Part shown: positions 1 to 6,808 of the stretch, piece after piece
Numbering within the stretch: position 1 is the stretch's first letter
Layout of the letters: each line of letters opens with the position of its first letter
Source: Rhodospirillales bacterium
Lineage (GTDB): Bacteria; Pseudomonadota; Alphaproteobacteria; Acetobacterales; Acetobacteraceae
Direction of reading: 5' to 3'
Assembly: GCA_028866445.1 (NCBI GenBank)
Contig: JAGWIE010000041.1
Coordinates: forward strand, 1 to 9,153
Length of the DNA: 9,153 nt
Translations under genes and position numbers: made by a program
Notes under the pieces: generated by a model
The model's input: only the letters and a program-made list of their open reading frames with translations
The model's database searches: none
What the model was told of the DNA's origin: nothing

Positions 1-482
1 GCCAGCCCGATACCCACCCCGCCCAGGATAAAATATTTCCACGCGGCTTCCAGCCCCGTTGGCGTGCGGTAGAGGCTCACCCCCAAAGTCATGGCGATGG
101 TGCCGCCTTCCATCGCCGCCCAGAGCAGCCCGATATTATCGGCATACAACCCCAGCAGGCTCGCCCCCAGCACCACCTGGAACAGCGCATGGTAAAGCCG
201 CCAGCGCCGCGGTGGCATCCGCGCCGCATCGGCGCTCACATAGCCGATATTCACCAGTGAGGCCGTGAGGCCGACAAACCCCGTGATTGTGCCGAACAAC
301 GCACCCAGCGCATCCACCGCCACCAGCCCCGCGCCATGGCCCCAAAACACCGCCAGGGTGAGCACAAACAGGGCCGCACTTGCCGCCGCATTGGCAATCG
401 CCCCCTGGCGCGGCGCGCCCAGAAGCCCCAGCAGAATCGCCGCCAGAAACGGCAGCGCGATGGCGAGTGCCGCGAAATTCAC
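1..482 (-). CDS. hyfF: Hydrogenase-4-type antiporter-like membrane subunit HyfF, 3' end beyond window
   Basis: This is the N-terminal 160 codons of an NuoN/NuoL-like proton-translocating membrane subunit. Translating the minus strand from a GTG at 482 gives an open frame to the window edge, with a hydrophobic start (MNFAALAIALPFLAAILLG) and several membrane segments. The stretch around residues 114-155 contains DNIGLLWAAMEGGTIA, then VSLYRTP, then EAAWKYFILGGVGIGLA. This closely matches the HyfF family, where the corresponding segment reads DNVGL-W-ALEGAT and EAAWKYFIL. The Glu in WAAMEGG is the conserved membrane glutamate of antiporter-like subunits. The start is the GTG that overlaps the hyfE stop (GTGA, 479-482), with AAAGG eight bases upstream. 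In the family HyfF couples the hydrogenase-like peripheral arm to ion translocation. HyfG and HyfI homologues would be expected next, beyond the left edge. Identification is confident; the substrate of the complex is not. Confidence 0.92.
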   Translation of the reverse strand, partial: MNFAALAIALPFLAAILLGLLGAPRQGAIANAAASAALFVLTLAVFWGHGAGLVAVDALGALFGTITGFVGLTASLVNIGYVSADAARMPPRRWRLYHALFQVVLGASLLGLYADNIGLLWAAMEGGTIAMTLGVSLYRTPTGLEAAWKYFILGGVGIGL

Positions 483-1138
483 CGCCCCCGCCTTTCGATT
501 TCCTCAAGCCCGGAGAGATCCAGCGTGTCGAAATGCTCACGGATGCGAAGCAAAAACACCCCCACCACCAGAAACGCCAGCAACACCAGCAACGCCACCG
601 AAAACTCTGCCACAAACGGCATCCCCGGCATGCCGATCGCCGCCAGCACCAGCCCGTTTTCCATGGAGAGAAACCCGATAATCTGCGCCAGCGCATTGCG
701 CCGCAAAATCATCAACAGCAGCCCCAGCAGCACCACAGAAAGGGCAATGGCCAGATCCTCCCGCGTGAGAGAGATGGCGTTCATCGTCACCGGCAGCACC
801 ACCAGCACCGCGATGCCGATCAGCGCCAGGCCGAGGATCATCGAAACTGCCATGGGCAAAGCGGTTTCCACCGCGCGCAGCATGTTAAAGCGCAGCATAA
901 TCTGCCTTAGGCCCCAGGGCAGCAGCACCGCCTTCAGCGCGAAGGTGATGATGCCGGTGAGGTAGAGATTGAACTCAGCTTGCGCATAGCCCTGCCAGAA
1001 CGCCGCCGCCGCCAGCACCAGGGCTTCCGTTTGATACAGCGTGATCATCGCCGCCAGCCGCCGCTGCGAAAGTTGCAAAAACGCACAGAGCAGAATGATG
1101 CCGCCCAGGAGATGCGCCAGCGAGAAGGTGAGGCTCAT
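479..1138 (-). CDS. hyfE: Hydrogenase-4 component E (HyfE), NuoK-like membrane subunit
   Basis: A 219-residue, strongly hydrophobic protein with about six or seven predicted membrane segments, close to the usual HyfE length. Recognisable family segments are YQTEALVLA (residues 35-43), a membrane lysine at 69 in TFALKAVLLPWGLR, and GFLSMENGLVLAA (155-167) with glutamate 160. The C-terminal half is related to the small complex I subunit NuoK, whose membrane glutamates take part in proton transfer. The tail after residue 198 is charged and probably cytoplasmic. I chose the ATG at 1138 because it overlaps the hyfC stop (ATGA) and has GAGG eight bases upstream. An open frame extends further up to 1297, but it only shadows hyfC. 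Its stop overlaps the GTG of hyfF, so hyfC-hyfE-hyfF are probably translationally coupled. No hyfD-like gene lies between hyfC and hyfE. Confidence 0.93.
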   Translation of the reverse strand: MSLTFSLAHLLGGIILLCAFLQLSQRRLAAMITLYQTEALVLAAAAFWQGYAQAEFNLYLTGIITFALKAVLLPWGLRQIMLRFNMLRAVETALPMAVSMILGLALIGIAVLVVLPVTMNAISLTREDLAIALSVVLLGLLLMILRRNALAQIIGFLSMENGLVLAAIGMPGMPFVAEFSVALLVLLAFLVVGVFLLRIREHFDTLDLSGLEEIERRGR

Positions 1139-2097
1139 GCGCCGATCCTCGCCGCGACAAACAGGAACACCCCGGCCAACATGCCCAGCAACAGCGCCGC
1201 ACCCAGAAATTCCGGCACCCGGAACACGCGCATCTTGGCGCGCGACACCTCGAACACCGAAAGGGCCGCCGCCATCACCGCGAGCTTGCCCGCCCACAGC
1301 AGCAGCCCGCCGGGCCAGGAGAGAAATGCTGCCGCGCGTGCCATGCCGAAAGGCAGGAAGATGGTGCCGATGAGGTTCATCCAGGCCAGCAGCCGCAGCA
1401 TCGCAGCGTAATCAATGAACGCCAGCAACCGCCCGGAATATTCCAGCGCCATCGCTTCATGCACCATGGCGAGTTCAAGATGGCCGGAGGGGTTGTCGGT
1501 TGGGATGCGCCCGGTTTCAGTCAGCGCCACGGTCAGCATCGCCGCCAGCGCAAAGCCGAGCGAAACGGAAATGCCGATATGCGCGCTGCGGAAGGCGGTG
1601 GCGATGCCGTCCAGGCTGGTATCCTGCGCCAGCAGCGCGAAGGCCAGCAGCAGCACCAGCAGCGCGCCCTCGGCGAACAGGCCAAACAAAGCCTCGCGCG
1701 CGGCACCGGCCCCGCCAAAGCCAAAACCGGTTTCCAGCCCGCCCAGCATGGTCGCGGCCCGGGCCAAAGCAAACAAACCGACAATGGTGATATAATCCCC
1801 CGCATCCGCGGTGAGCATACCGGTGGCGAATCCGGGGATGAGCATAATGGCCACCGCAATGGCTAGAAAAACCCCAAGCGGCCAAAGGATGAAGAGTTCC
1901 GTCGCCGTATCCGGCAGCAAGGTGGTTTTGCGCAGCAGCTTTGCCAAATGCAGATAAGGTTGCAGCACAGGCGGCCCGCGCCGCCCCAGCAACCAGGCCC
2001 GCAGCTTGTTAACAATGCCGGTGAGCAGCGGCGCGCCCGCGAAGCAGAGCGCGATGTGCAGGGCGGTGGCGATGAAAGCGAGGACGAAGGCCAGCAT
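1135..2097 (-). CDS. hyfC: Complex I subunit 1-like membrane protein HyfC (NuoH family)
   Basis: A 320-residue multi-pass membrane protein of the NuoH/HyfC/HycD family, which joins the peripheral electron-transfer arm to the membrane arm. Family marks are GRRGPPVLQPYLHLAKLLRK (38-57), the acidic loop with ETGRIPTDNPSGHLELAMVH (194-213) followed by EAMALEYSG, and a basic KMRVFRVPEFL (288-298). The E-x-x-R-x-P-x-D-N-P and EY-SG signature corresponds to the quinone-proximal loop of complex I subunit 1 and the equivalent loop in group 4 hydrogenases. The start is the ATG at 2097, two bases after the hyfB stop (2100-2102), with AAGG about nine bases upstream. The reading frame is open up to 2598, but that part lies inside hyfB and does not resemble a membrane protein. 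The stop overlaps hyfE. Confidence 0.93.
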   Translation of the reverse strand: MLAFVLAFIATALHIALCFAGAPLLTGIVNKLRAWLLGRRGPPVLQPYLHLAKLLRKTTLLPDTATELFILWPLGVFLAIAVAIMLIPGFATGMLTADAGDYITIVGLFALARAATMLGGLETGFGFGGAGAAREALFGLFAEGALLVLLLAFALLAQDTSLDGIATAFRSAHIGISVSLGFALAAMLTVALTETGRIPTDNPSGHLELAMVHEAMALEYSGRLLAFIDYAAMLRLLAWMNLIGTIFLPFGMARAAAFLSWPGGLLLWAGKLAVMAAALSVFEVSRAKMRVFRVPEFLGAALLLGMLAGVFLFVAARIGA

Positions 2098-2099
2098 CC

Positions 2100-3764
2100 T
2101 CAGCCGCCTTGCCCCAGCCCGAGGGCCAGCAAACAAGCCACCAGCGCCGCAAATACAAAGGCCAGGCGCTCGCGGATGGTGGCGCGGCGCACCCGCTCCG
2201 CCAGGCGGATCAACTTTGTTTGCAGCCGGAACAGCGGGGCGAGCAGGAACCGCTCCGCCGGGTCTGTCATGGCCGTGCCCAGCAGCCCCTTGCCCAGCAC
2301 GCGCATGATCGGTTCGGCAAAGCCGGTGGCGCTGGCCTGGGTGTGCGGGTCGCCAAAGGGCAGCCAGGCGGGTGAGCGGCCAAACCCACCATTCCAGGCC
2401 GGAACCTCCCGCAAGCCGCGCACACCCCAGCGCGTTTGCGCGAACCCGGCGGCCAGGGCGGCAATCCCGGCCAGAACCAGCAAAGTGATCGGCGCATAAG
2501 CCAAAGGCGGGGTTTGCGCCGCGGGGGCCAGCAGCATAATCACCGGGTTCAGCAGGTCCAGAATAAGCCCTGGCACCAGAGCCAAGGGAACGCAGCACAC
2601 CCCCAGCAGCGCCATGGCCAGAAACGGGCCGCGCCTTGCATCCTCAGCCGCCGCCGCGTGCAGGCTGCGGGGCCTGCCCAGAAACCCCAGGCCAATAAGC
2701 CGCACCGCCGCCGCCAGCGCCAGCGCAGCCCCAATGCCCAGCACAGCCAGCAAGGCTGAAAACCCGATGCGCGCCAGAATGCCGCCCGTGGCAGCCGCCC
2801 CGATGGCCGCGTGAAACAGCAAAAATTCCGGGGCAAAACCCGGCCCCAGAGGCAATGCCGCCATGCCCAGCGCGCCCAGCAGCATCAGCATCCCCAGCCT
2901 GGGCGTGCCGCGCATCATCCCGCCCAGCCAGTTTAGCGAGGTGGTGCCGGTGGCGTGCTTCACCTCCCCCGCGCCGATGAACAAAATCGGCTTGAACAAC
3001 CCATGAGCCACCGCACATAGCAAAGCCGCCTGCAACGCCAGGCCGGAAAGCTCGGCATCGCCAATGGCCTTGGCGTAAAGTGCCAGCCCCAGCCCAACCG
3101 CGATGAGCCCCACATATTCCACCGTGGAACAGGCAAGAAGCGTTTTCAGCTCCACCTCCAGCACCGCCCGCAGCGCGCCGATAAGCACCGAGAGCGCCCC
3201 CGCCGCCGCCAGCGCCACACCCCACCAGGGCTGCTGCGCCGGGGCCAAAACCACAAAAGCGTAGCGAATGAGCACGTAAAGTGCCACTTTCACCATGCCG
3301 CCGGACATCAGTGCCGAAACCCCGGCCGGGGGTGCCGGGTGTGCGCGCGGCAGCCAGCTATGCAAAGGGGCGAGCCCCGCTTTGGCCCCTGCCCCAATTG
3401 CGATCAGCACAAACGCCAACGAGGAGACAGGCAGAAACATCGCCGGGATGAGGCAGGCGGCGGAGAAAATCGCCACCCCGGCATAAAGCGTGGCGGGTTT
3501 GGCATCCCCCTGCATCACCAGCAGCCAGGAGGCCGCACTCATCAGCTCGAACCCGAGGATGAGCGTGAACCCATCCCCCGCGAGCAGCGTCAGCCCCATA
3601 CCCAGCACAAAGGCCCAGAACGGAACCGAGCCGCGCATTCCCGCCAGGGCAGCAGCCGCCACCTGCGGCAGCAAAATGCAGCCGAACAGCAGGGACAAGG
3701 CATCGAGATGCAAATGCATCCCCTGCCCCGGCAAGCCGAACATCAGACCGAAGGAAGTTCCCAC
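2100..3764 (-). CDS. hyfB: Hydrogenase-4 subunit B (HyfB), NuoL/Mrp-like, short N-terminus
   Basis: A 554-residue antiporter-like membrane subunit. Conserved positions include glutamate 73 (GFELMSAASW), lysine 128 in AGAKAGLAPLHSWLPRAHPA (125-144), the helix-breaking HPAPPAGVSALMSGGMVK, lysine 207 in ELKTLLACSTVEYVGL, and His254/Lys258 in AHGLFKPILFIGAGE. The C-terminus has the HyfB-type cytoplasmic WNGGFG segment (457-462) and one last membrane helix. Compared with E. coli HyfB (about 670 residues), roughly the first two membrane helices are missing. The frame is closed by a TAG just upstream (3774-3776). Start choice is uncertain: GTG at 3764 has a purine-rich stretch (3766-3774) almost touching it; ATG at 3743 and ATG at 3719 are alternatives. 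The first gene of the hyf run begins 51 bases after mdh on the same strand, so it may be partly read from the mdh promoter. Confidence 0.9.
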   Translation of the reverse strand: MGTSFGLMFGLPGQGMHLHLDALSLLFGCILLPQVAAAALAGMRGSVPFWAFVLGMGLTLLAGDGFTLILGFELMSAASWLLVMQGDAKPATLYAGVAIFSAACLIPAMFLPVSSLAFVLIAIGAGAKAGLAPLHSWLPRAHPAPPAGVSALMSGGMVKVALYVLIRYAFVVLAPAQQPWWGVALAAAGALSVLIGALRAVLEVELKTLLACSTVEYVGLIAVGLGLALYAKAIGDAELSGLALQAALLCAVAHGLFKPILFIGAGEVKHATGTTSLNWLGGMMRGTPRLGMLMLLGALGMAALPLGPGFAPEFLLFHAAIGAAATGGILARIGFSALLAVLGIGAALALAAAVRLIGLGFLGRPRSLHAAAAEDARRGPFLAMALLGVCCVPLALVPGLILDLLNPVIMLLAPAAQTPPLAYAPITLLVLAGIAALAAGFAQTRWGVRGLREVPAWNGGFGRSPAWLPFGDPHTQASATGFAEPIMRVLGKGLLGTAMTDPAERFLLAPLFRLQTKLIRLAERVRRATIRERLAFVFAALVACLLALGLGQGG

Positions 3765-3815
3765 ACCTTCCCCCTAGCAAACCCCCCGCCGCGCCGCTAT
3801 CGGGCGCTGGGCAGT

Positions 3816-4796
3816 TTACTTCAGCAGGTCAGCCACCGCGGCCTGTTCTTCCAGCAGCTCGTTCAGCGTGCGGTCCATGCGGGATTTGGAAAATTCATCC
3901 ACCGGCAGGCCTTCAACGCGGTGATACTTGCCGCCCTCACAGGTCACCGGCACGCCGAACATCACGCCTTTGGGGATGCCGTAAGAACCATCCGACGCGA
4001 TGCCCATGGAAACCCATTTGCCGTTGGTGCCCAAAACCCAGTCCCGCACATGGTCGATGGCGGCATTGGCGGCGGAGGCAGCGGAAGAAAGCCCGCGCGC
4101 CTCAATGATGGCCGCTCCGCGCTTGCCGACGGCGGCGAGATAGGTGTTGCGGTACCAATCCTCGTCGTTGATCGTCTCGGCCAGCTTCTTGCCGCCGGCG
4201 GTGGCGAAGCGGTAATCGGCATACATGGTGGGAGAATGGTTGCCCCAGACCGCCACCTTCTCCACCTCCTTCACCGCCACACCAGCTTTCTCAGCCAGCA
4301 TGGAAACGGCACGGTTATGGTCCAGCCGCAGCATGGCGGTAAAATTTTCCTTCGGCAGGTCAGGCGCCGAGTTCATGGCAATATAAGCATTGGTGTTGGC
4401 CGGGTTGCCGACCACCAGCACCTTCACATCGCGCTTGGCGTGGTCGTTCAGCGCCTTGCCCTGAACCTTGAAGATCTCGGCATTGGCGGCCAGCAAATCG
4501 CGGCGCTCCATGCCTGGGCCGCGCGGGCGCGAGCCAATGAGGATGGCGATATCCACATCCTTGAACGCCACGTTCGGGTCGTCAGTCGGGGTAACGCCCG
4601 CGAGCAGCGGAAAGGCGCAATCGTTCAGCTCCATGATCACGCCGTTCAGCGCCTTCTGCGCCTGCGGCAAATCCAGGAGGTTCAACATAACCGGCGTATC
4701 CTTGCCGAGCAGATCGCCATTGGCGATGCGGAACAGAATAGCATAGCCGATCTGGCCAGCAGCGCCGGTAACAGCCACGCGCACGGGGGATTTCAT
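3816..4796 (-). CDS. mdh: Malate dehydrogenase, cytosolic type
   Basis: A 326-residue NAD-dependent malate dehydrogenase that interconverts malate and oxaloacetate in the TCA cycle. It has the N-terminal Rossmann motif GAAGQIGYA (11-19) and the acidic residue D42 that favours NAD over NADP. Substrate-binding R92 and R98 lie in SRPRGPGMERRDLL, D159 and R162 in LRLDHNRA, and the catalytic H187 in WGNHSPT. The active-site residues sit at positions one higher than in mammalian cytosolic MDH, and length and motifs match that branch. It is not the lactate-dehydrogenase-like branch common in many alphaproteobacteria. The ATG at 4796 has AAGGAG (4805-4810) eight bases upstream. A TTGACG/TATGGA promoter lies just before it, and the lipid kinase gene ends 70 bases upstream. 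hyfB follows 51 bases downstream with no convincing terminator. Confidence 0.97.
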   Translation of the reverse strand: MKSPVRVAVTGAAGQIGYAILFRIANGDLLGKDTPVMLNLLDLPQAQKALNGVIMELNDCAFPLLAGVTPTDDPNVAFKDVDIAILIGSRPRGPGMERRDLLAANAEIFKVQGKALNDHAKRDVKVLVVGNPANTNAYIAMNSAPDLPKENFTAMLRLDHNRAVSMLAEKAGVAVKEVEKVAVWGNHSPTMYADYRFATAGGKKLAETINDEDWYRNTYLAAVGKRGAAIIEARGLSSAASAANAAIDHVRDWVLGTNGKWVSMGIASDGSYGIPKGVMFGVPVTCEGGKYHRVEGLPVDEFSKSRMDRTLNELLEEQAAVADLLK

Positions 4797-4826
4797 CTGT
4801 TATTCTCCTTCTTTGAGGGCAGATTT

Positions 4827-4854
4827 TCCATAGAAGCTTGGCCTGCACCGTCAA
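4827..4854 (-). promoter_or_regulatory. Probable sigma-70-type promoter of mdh
   Basis: On the minus strand TTGACG (4849-4854, five of six to the -35 consensus) is followed after 16 bases by TATGGA (4827-4832, four of six to the -10 consensus). The predicted start of transcription near 4820 leaves a leader of about 24 bases containing the mdh SD sequence. This suggests mdh, and perhaps hyfBCEF, can be transcribed independently of the upstream lipid kinase gene. It rests on sequence match only. Confidence 0.5.
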
Positions 4855-4866
4855 CCCCTGCCTGGC

Positions 4867-5739
4867 TCAACCCACCACCAGGGAAATCGGGGCTTCAGCG
4901 CTAACCACCCCGCAAGGCGTGAAGGCCAGCGCATCGCCATCCGCCTGGGTGAGAATGGCCCCGCTGGCTGAGGTAAATTCCACATGGCTGCCAGCTACAA
5001 CACGCACGCCAGGGCAACGCGGCAGCAGCCCCAATGGCAAGGCCGCGCCTGAAAGCAATGCGGGCAGCGTGCCCGGTTTTTCAAACAGCACCACCTGAAA
5101 ACCCGGTGCCTCCGGGTGCGCTTCCGGCGCCAGCATGTAAGGGCCGCCATAAAGCCGGCCTTTGCTTACCACCACGCTGGCGGCCTGGTGGGCCACGCCA
5201 TCCACGCTCAAGCGCACCGGTGGAAAATCATACGCAACTGACTCCCACAGCGACTGCCAGACATAAGCCCCCTTGCCGATGGCCCGCTTGAGCAATGGTT
5301 GCACGCCTTTCACCACCGCGCCGTCGAACCCCAGCCCCAGCATTTGCACGAACACATGGCTTTGCCCCCGCAGTTGCGCCACGCCGGGCCAGAGCCGTTT
5401 GCAACGTTTATAGGCCAGCGCGTTGGCGATGGCGCGCGGGGCGGTGGAAAGCCCATATTCCTTCGCCAGCACATTGGCGGTGCCCAGCGGAATAACGCCC
5501 AATGCTGTTGGCGAACCGATTAGCCCGTTCGCGACCTCGGCGATAGTACCATCCCCGCCCGCGGCAACCACCATGAAAGCGCCATCCGCCGCGGCCTCTC
5601 GCGCCAGCAGGGTGGCATGGCCGGCATACTGGGTTTCCGCCACTTCCAGCTTCACCCCGTTTTCCACCAGCAGATCCAGCACACGCCAAAGCGCGGCCGC
5701 CCGCCTGCGCCCGGCAACGGGGTTGAAAATAACCAACAT
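4867..5739 (-). CDS. Diacylglycerol kinase-family lipid kinase (YegS/DgkB-like)
   Basis: A 290-residue soluble lipid kinase of the DAGK catalytic-domain family, expected to phosphorylate diacylglycerol or a similar lipid alcohol with ATP at the membrane surface. Motifs in order are NPVAG (6-10), GGDGTIAEVANGL (61-73, the nucleotide-binding loop), LGTANVLAKE (85-94), GLGFDG (135-140), and near the C-terminus QADGD (265-269), where QxDGE is usual. There is no signal peptide or membrane helix. The ATG at 5739 has GGAG (5749-5752) nine bases upstream. It is divergent from the phosphoesterase/glycosyltransferase pair, and the repeat array in between is in canonical Pho box orientation towards this gene. 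Since the neighbouring phosphoesterase is predicted to release DAG, DAG is an attractive substrate (inference). Sphingosine-like bases, phosphatidylglycerol or undecaprenol cannot be excluded from sequence. Confidence 0.88.
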   Translation of the reverse strand: MLVIFNPVAGRRRAAALWRVLDLLVENGVKLEVAETQYAGHATLLAREAAADGAFMVVAAGGDGTIAEVANGLIGSPTALGVIPLGTANVLAKEYGLSTAPRAIANALAYKRCKRLWPGVAQLRGQSHVFVQMLGLGFDGAVVKGVQPLLKRAIGKGAYVWQSLWESVAYDFPPVRLSVDGVAHQAASVVVSKGRLYGGPYMLAPEAHPEAPGFQVVLFEKPGTLPALLSGAALPLGLLPRCPGVRVVAGSHVEFTSASGAILTQADGDALAFTPCGVVSAEAPISLVVG

Positions 5740-5784
5740 TAATTCCCGCTCCGGATCATTTGACGTAAAATTTCTTCATGCACG

Positions 5785-5813
5785 GATTCAATGACGCCAG
5801 AATGGCATATAAA
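5785..5813 (+). promoter_or_regulatory. Possible activator-dependent promoter for plcP-agt
   Basis: TATAAA (5808-5813, five of six to the -10 consensus) has no real -35 at the right distance; the 17-bp-spaced hexamer is GATTCA (5785-5790). A good -10 with a poor -35 is typical of activator-dependent promoters, but this one overlaps the Pho box units. An AT-rich TAATAT (5831-5836) just after the array is an alternative. Weak evidence only. Confidence 0.2.
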
Positions 5814-5830
5814 TGACACGAGCGTGACAA
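5791..5830 (-). promoter_or_regulatory. Double Pho box: four 7-bp PhoB half-sites at 11-bp period
   Basis: On the plus strand the units are ATGACGC (5791-5797), ATGGCAT (5802-5808), ATGACAC (5813-5819) and GTGACAA (5824-5830), each separated by exactly four bases. Against ATGACAG, the reverse complement of the PhoB half-site CTGTCAT, they match 5, 5, 6 and 5 of 7 positions. PhoB binds direct repeats of 7 bp with 4-bp spacers, so the 11-bp phase is the telling part. CTGTCAT reads on the minus strand, the orientation normally seen upstream of a gene on that strand, here the lipid kinase (start 51 bases away). The first plus-strand gene starts 58 bases away on the other side. Control of one or both genes by phosphate starvation is inferred. 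Confidence 0.65.
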
Positions 5831-5887
5831 TAATATTCCTGAAATCTCCTGCTCCCGTCACGGAATCTTCACTGTAACCGGCGCGGT

Positions 5888-6808
5888 ATGCCAGCCTATG
5901 CAGCCGCCATGAATACATCCAGCCAGCCCCATCTCACGGCTTACCGCAGTGTTTTCATATCGGATGTGCATCTTGGCACACGCGGCAGCCGGGCAGAGTT
6001 CCTCGCGGATTTTCTGAAGGCCACGCATTGTGAAAATTTGTTTCTCGTGGGTGACATCATCGATGGCTGGCGGCTGAAACGCTCCTGGTTTTGGGACAAG
6101 CACCACGACGACGTTCTGCAACGGATTTTAAAAGCCGCGCGCTCTGGCACCAATGTTGTGTACGTGCCCGGCAACCATGACGAAATGCTGCGCAAATATA
6201 TCAGCCTCGGCATCGAAATATGCGGCGTGAAATTGCAGATGGAAGCAGAGCACACCACCGCCAAGGGCAAGCGCCTGCTTATTACGCATGGCGATAGTTT
6301 CGATAGCGTGGTGCGCCATGCGAAGCTGCTGGCTTTGCTGGGAGACGGCGCCTACACCGCTGCATTGGTGATAAACCGCTATTTCAACATGGTTCGCACC
6401 CGGCTGGGTTATCCGTATTGGTCGCTTTCCGCCTGGCTGAAATTGCAGGTGAAGGAAGCCGTGAAGGCGATAGACCGGTTTGAGACCGCGCTGGCCGATG
6501 ACGCGAAATCCCGCGGGTTCGATGGCGTGGTATGCGGGCATATTCACCATGCCGAGATGCGCCAGGTGAACGGTGTGATGTATCTGAACGATGGCGACTG
6601 GGTGGAAAGCTGCACCGCACTTGTCGAACATCATGACGGCACTTTAGAACTTGTGGATTGGGTAGCCAGACAAAAGCTCTCCATGCTCACCCGCCCGGCG
6701 CCGAAACTAAACCCCGCACAAGCCACTTCATTGCACGGCATGGCCGTTGAACTTGCCGCCGCGCCCTTTGAGAATAACGCGCGCGATGCTGTATCAGCAG
6801 GGGCCTGA
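5888..6808 (+). CDS. plcP: PlcP-like metallophosphoesterase (annotated family: UDP-2,3-diacylglucosamine diphosphatase)
   Basis: A 306-residue calcineurin-like phosphoesterase. Metal ligands are visible: D26/H28 in SDVHLGTRG, D56 in LVGDIIDGWRLK, N96/H97 in PGNHDE, H134 in ITHGDSFD, and H218/H220 in GHIHHAE. Further family segments are GYPYWSLSAWLK (174-185) and DGDWVESCTALVEH (235-248). These match the PlcP phospholipase C of rhizobia and marine bacteria, which strips phosphate headgroups from phospholipids to give DAG. Pipelines often label this family LpxH-like, but true LpxH carries GNRDF where this protein has GNHDE. The protein has no signal peptide and probably acts at the inner membrane's cytoplasmic face. 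ATG 5888 or ATG 5909 could be the start; neither has a clear SD, and homology begins only around residue 18. The last 45 residues look poorly conserved. Its end overlaps the glycosyltransferase gene by 23 bases. Family is certain; phospholipase activity is inferred from similarity and context. Confidence 0.8.
   Translation: MPAYAAAMNTSSQPHLTAYRSVFISDVHLGTRGSRAEFLADFLKATHCENLFLVGDIIDGWRLKRSWFWDKHHDDVLQRILKAARSGTNVVYVPGNHDEMLRKYISLGIEICGVKLQMEAEHTTAKGKRLLITHGDSFDSVVRHAKLLALLGDGAYTAALVINRYFNMVRTRLGYPYWSLSAWLKLQVKEAVKAIDRFETALADDAKSRGFDGVVCGHIHHAEMRQVNGVMYLNDGDWVESCTALVEHHDGTLELVDWVARQKLSMLTRPAPKLNPAQATSLHGMAVELAAAPFENNARDAVSAGA

Noticed and set aside
136..696. Minus-strand open frame of 186 codons overlapping hyfE and hyfF
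   Set aside because: It is out of frame with the HyfF-matching translation from the GTG at 482 and shows low-complexity Gly/Ala/Arg/Cys composition.
2098..2598. Upstream extension of the hyfC frame by 167 codons
   Set aside because: This part overlaps hyfB completely, does not look like a membrane protein, and the ATG at 2097 fits both homology and the tight junction with hyfB.
3791..3807. Hairpin GCGCC/GGCGC between mdh and hyfB as a terminator
   Set aside because: The stem is only 5 bp and is not followed by a T run on the minus strand; readthrough from mdh into hyfB seems more likely.
3339..4904. Long plus-strand open frame of 521 codons
   Set aside because: It runs antisense to hyfB and mdh, which have clear motifs and start signals; it is rich in His, Gln and Arg with no domain, the usual shadow of a GC-rich gene.
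5825..5830. TTGTCA on the minus strand as a -35 for the lipid kinase
   Set aside because: The nearest -10-like hexamer is only 12-13 bases away, too short a spacer; the hexamer is better explained as part of a Pho box unit.
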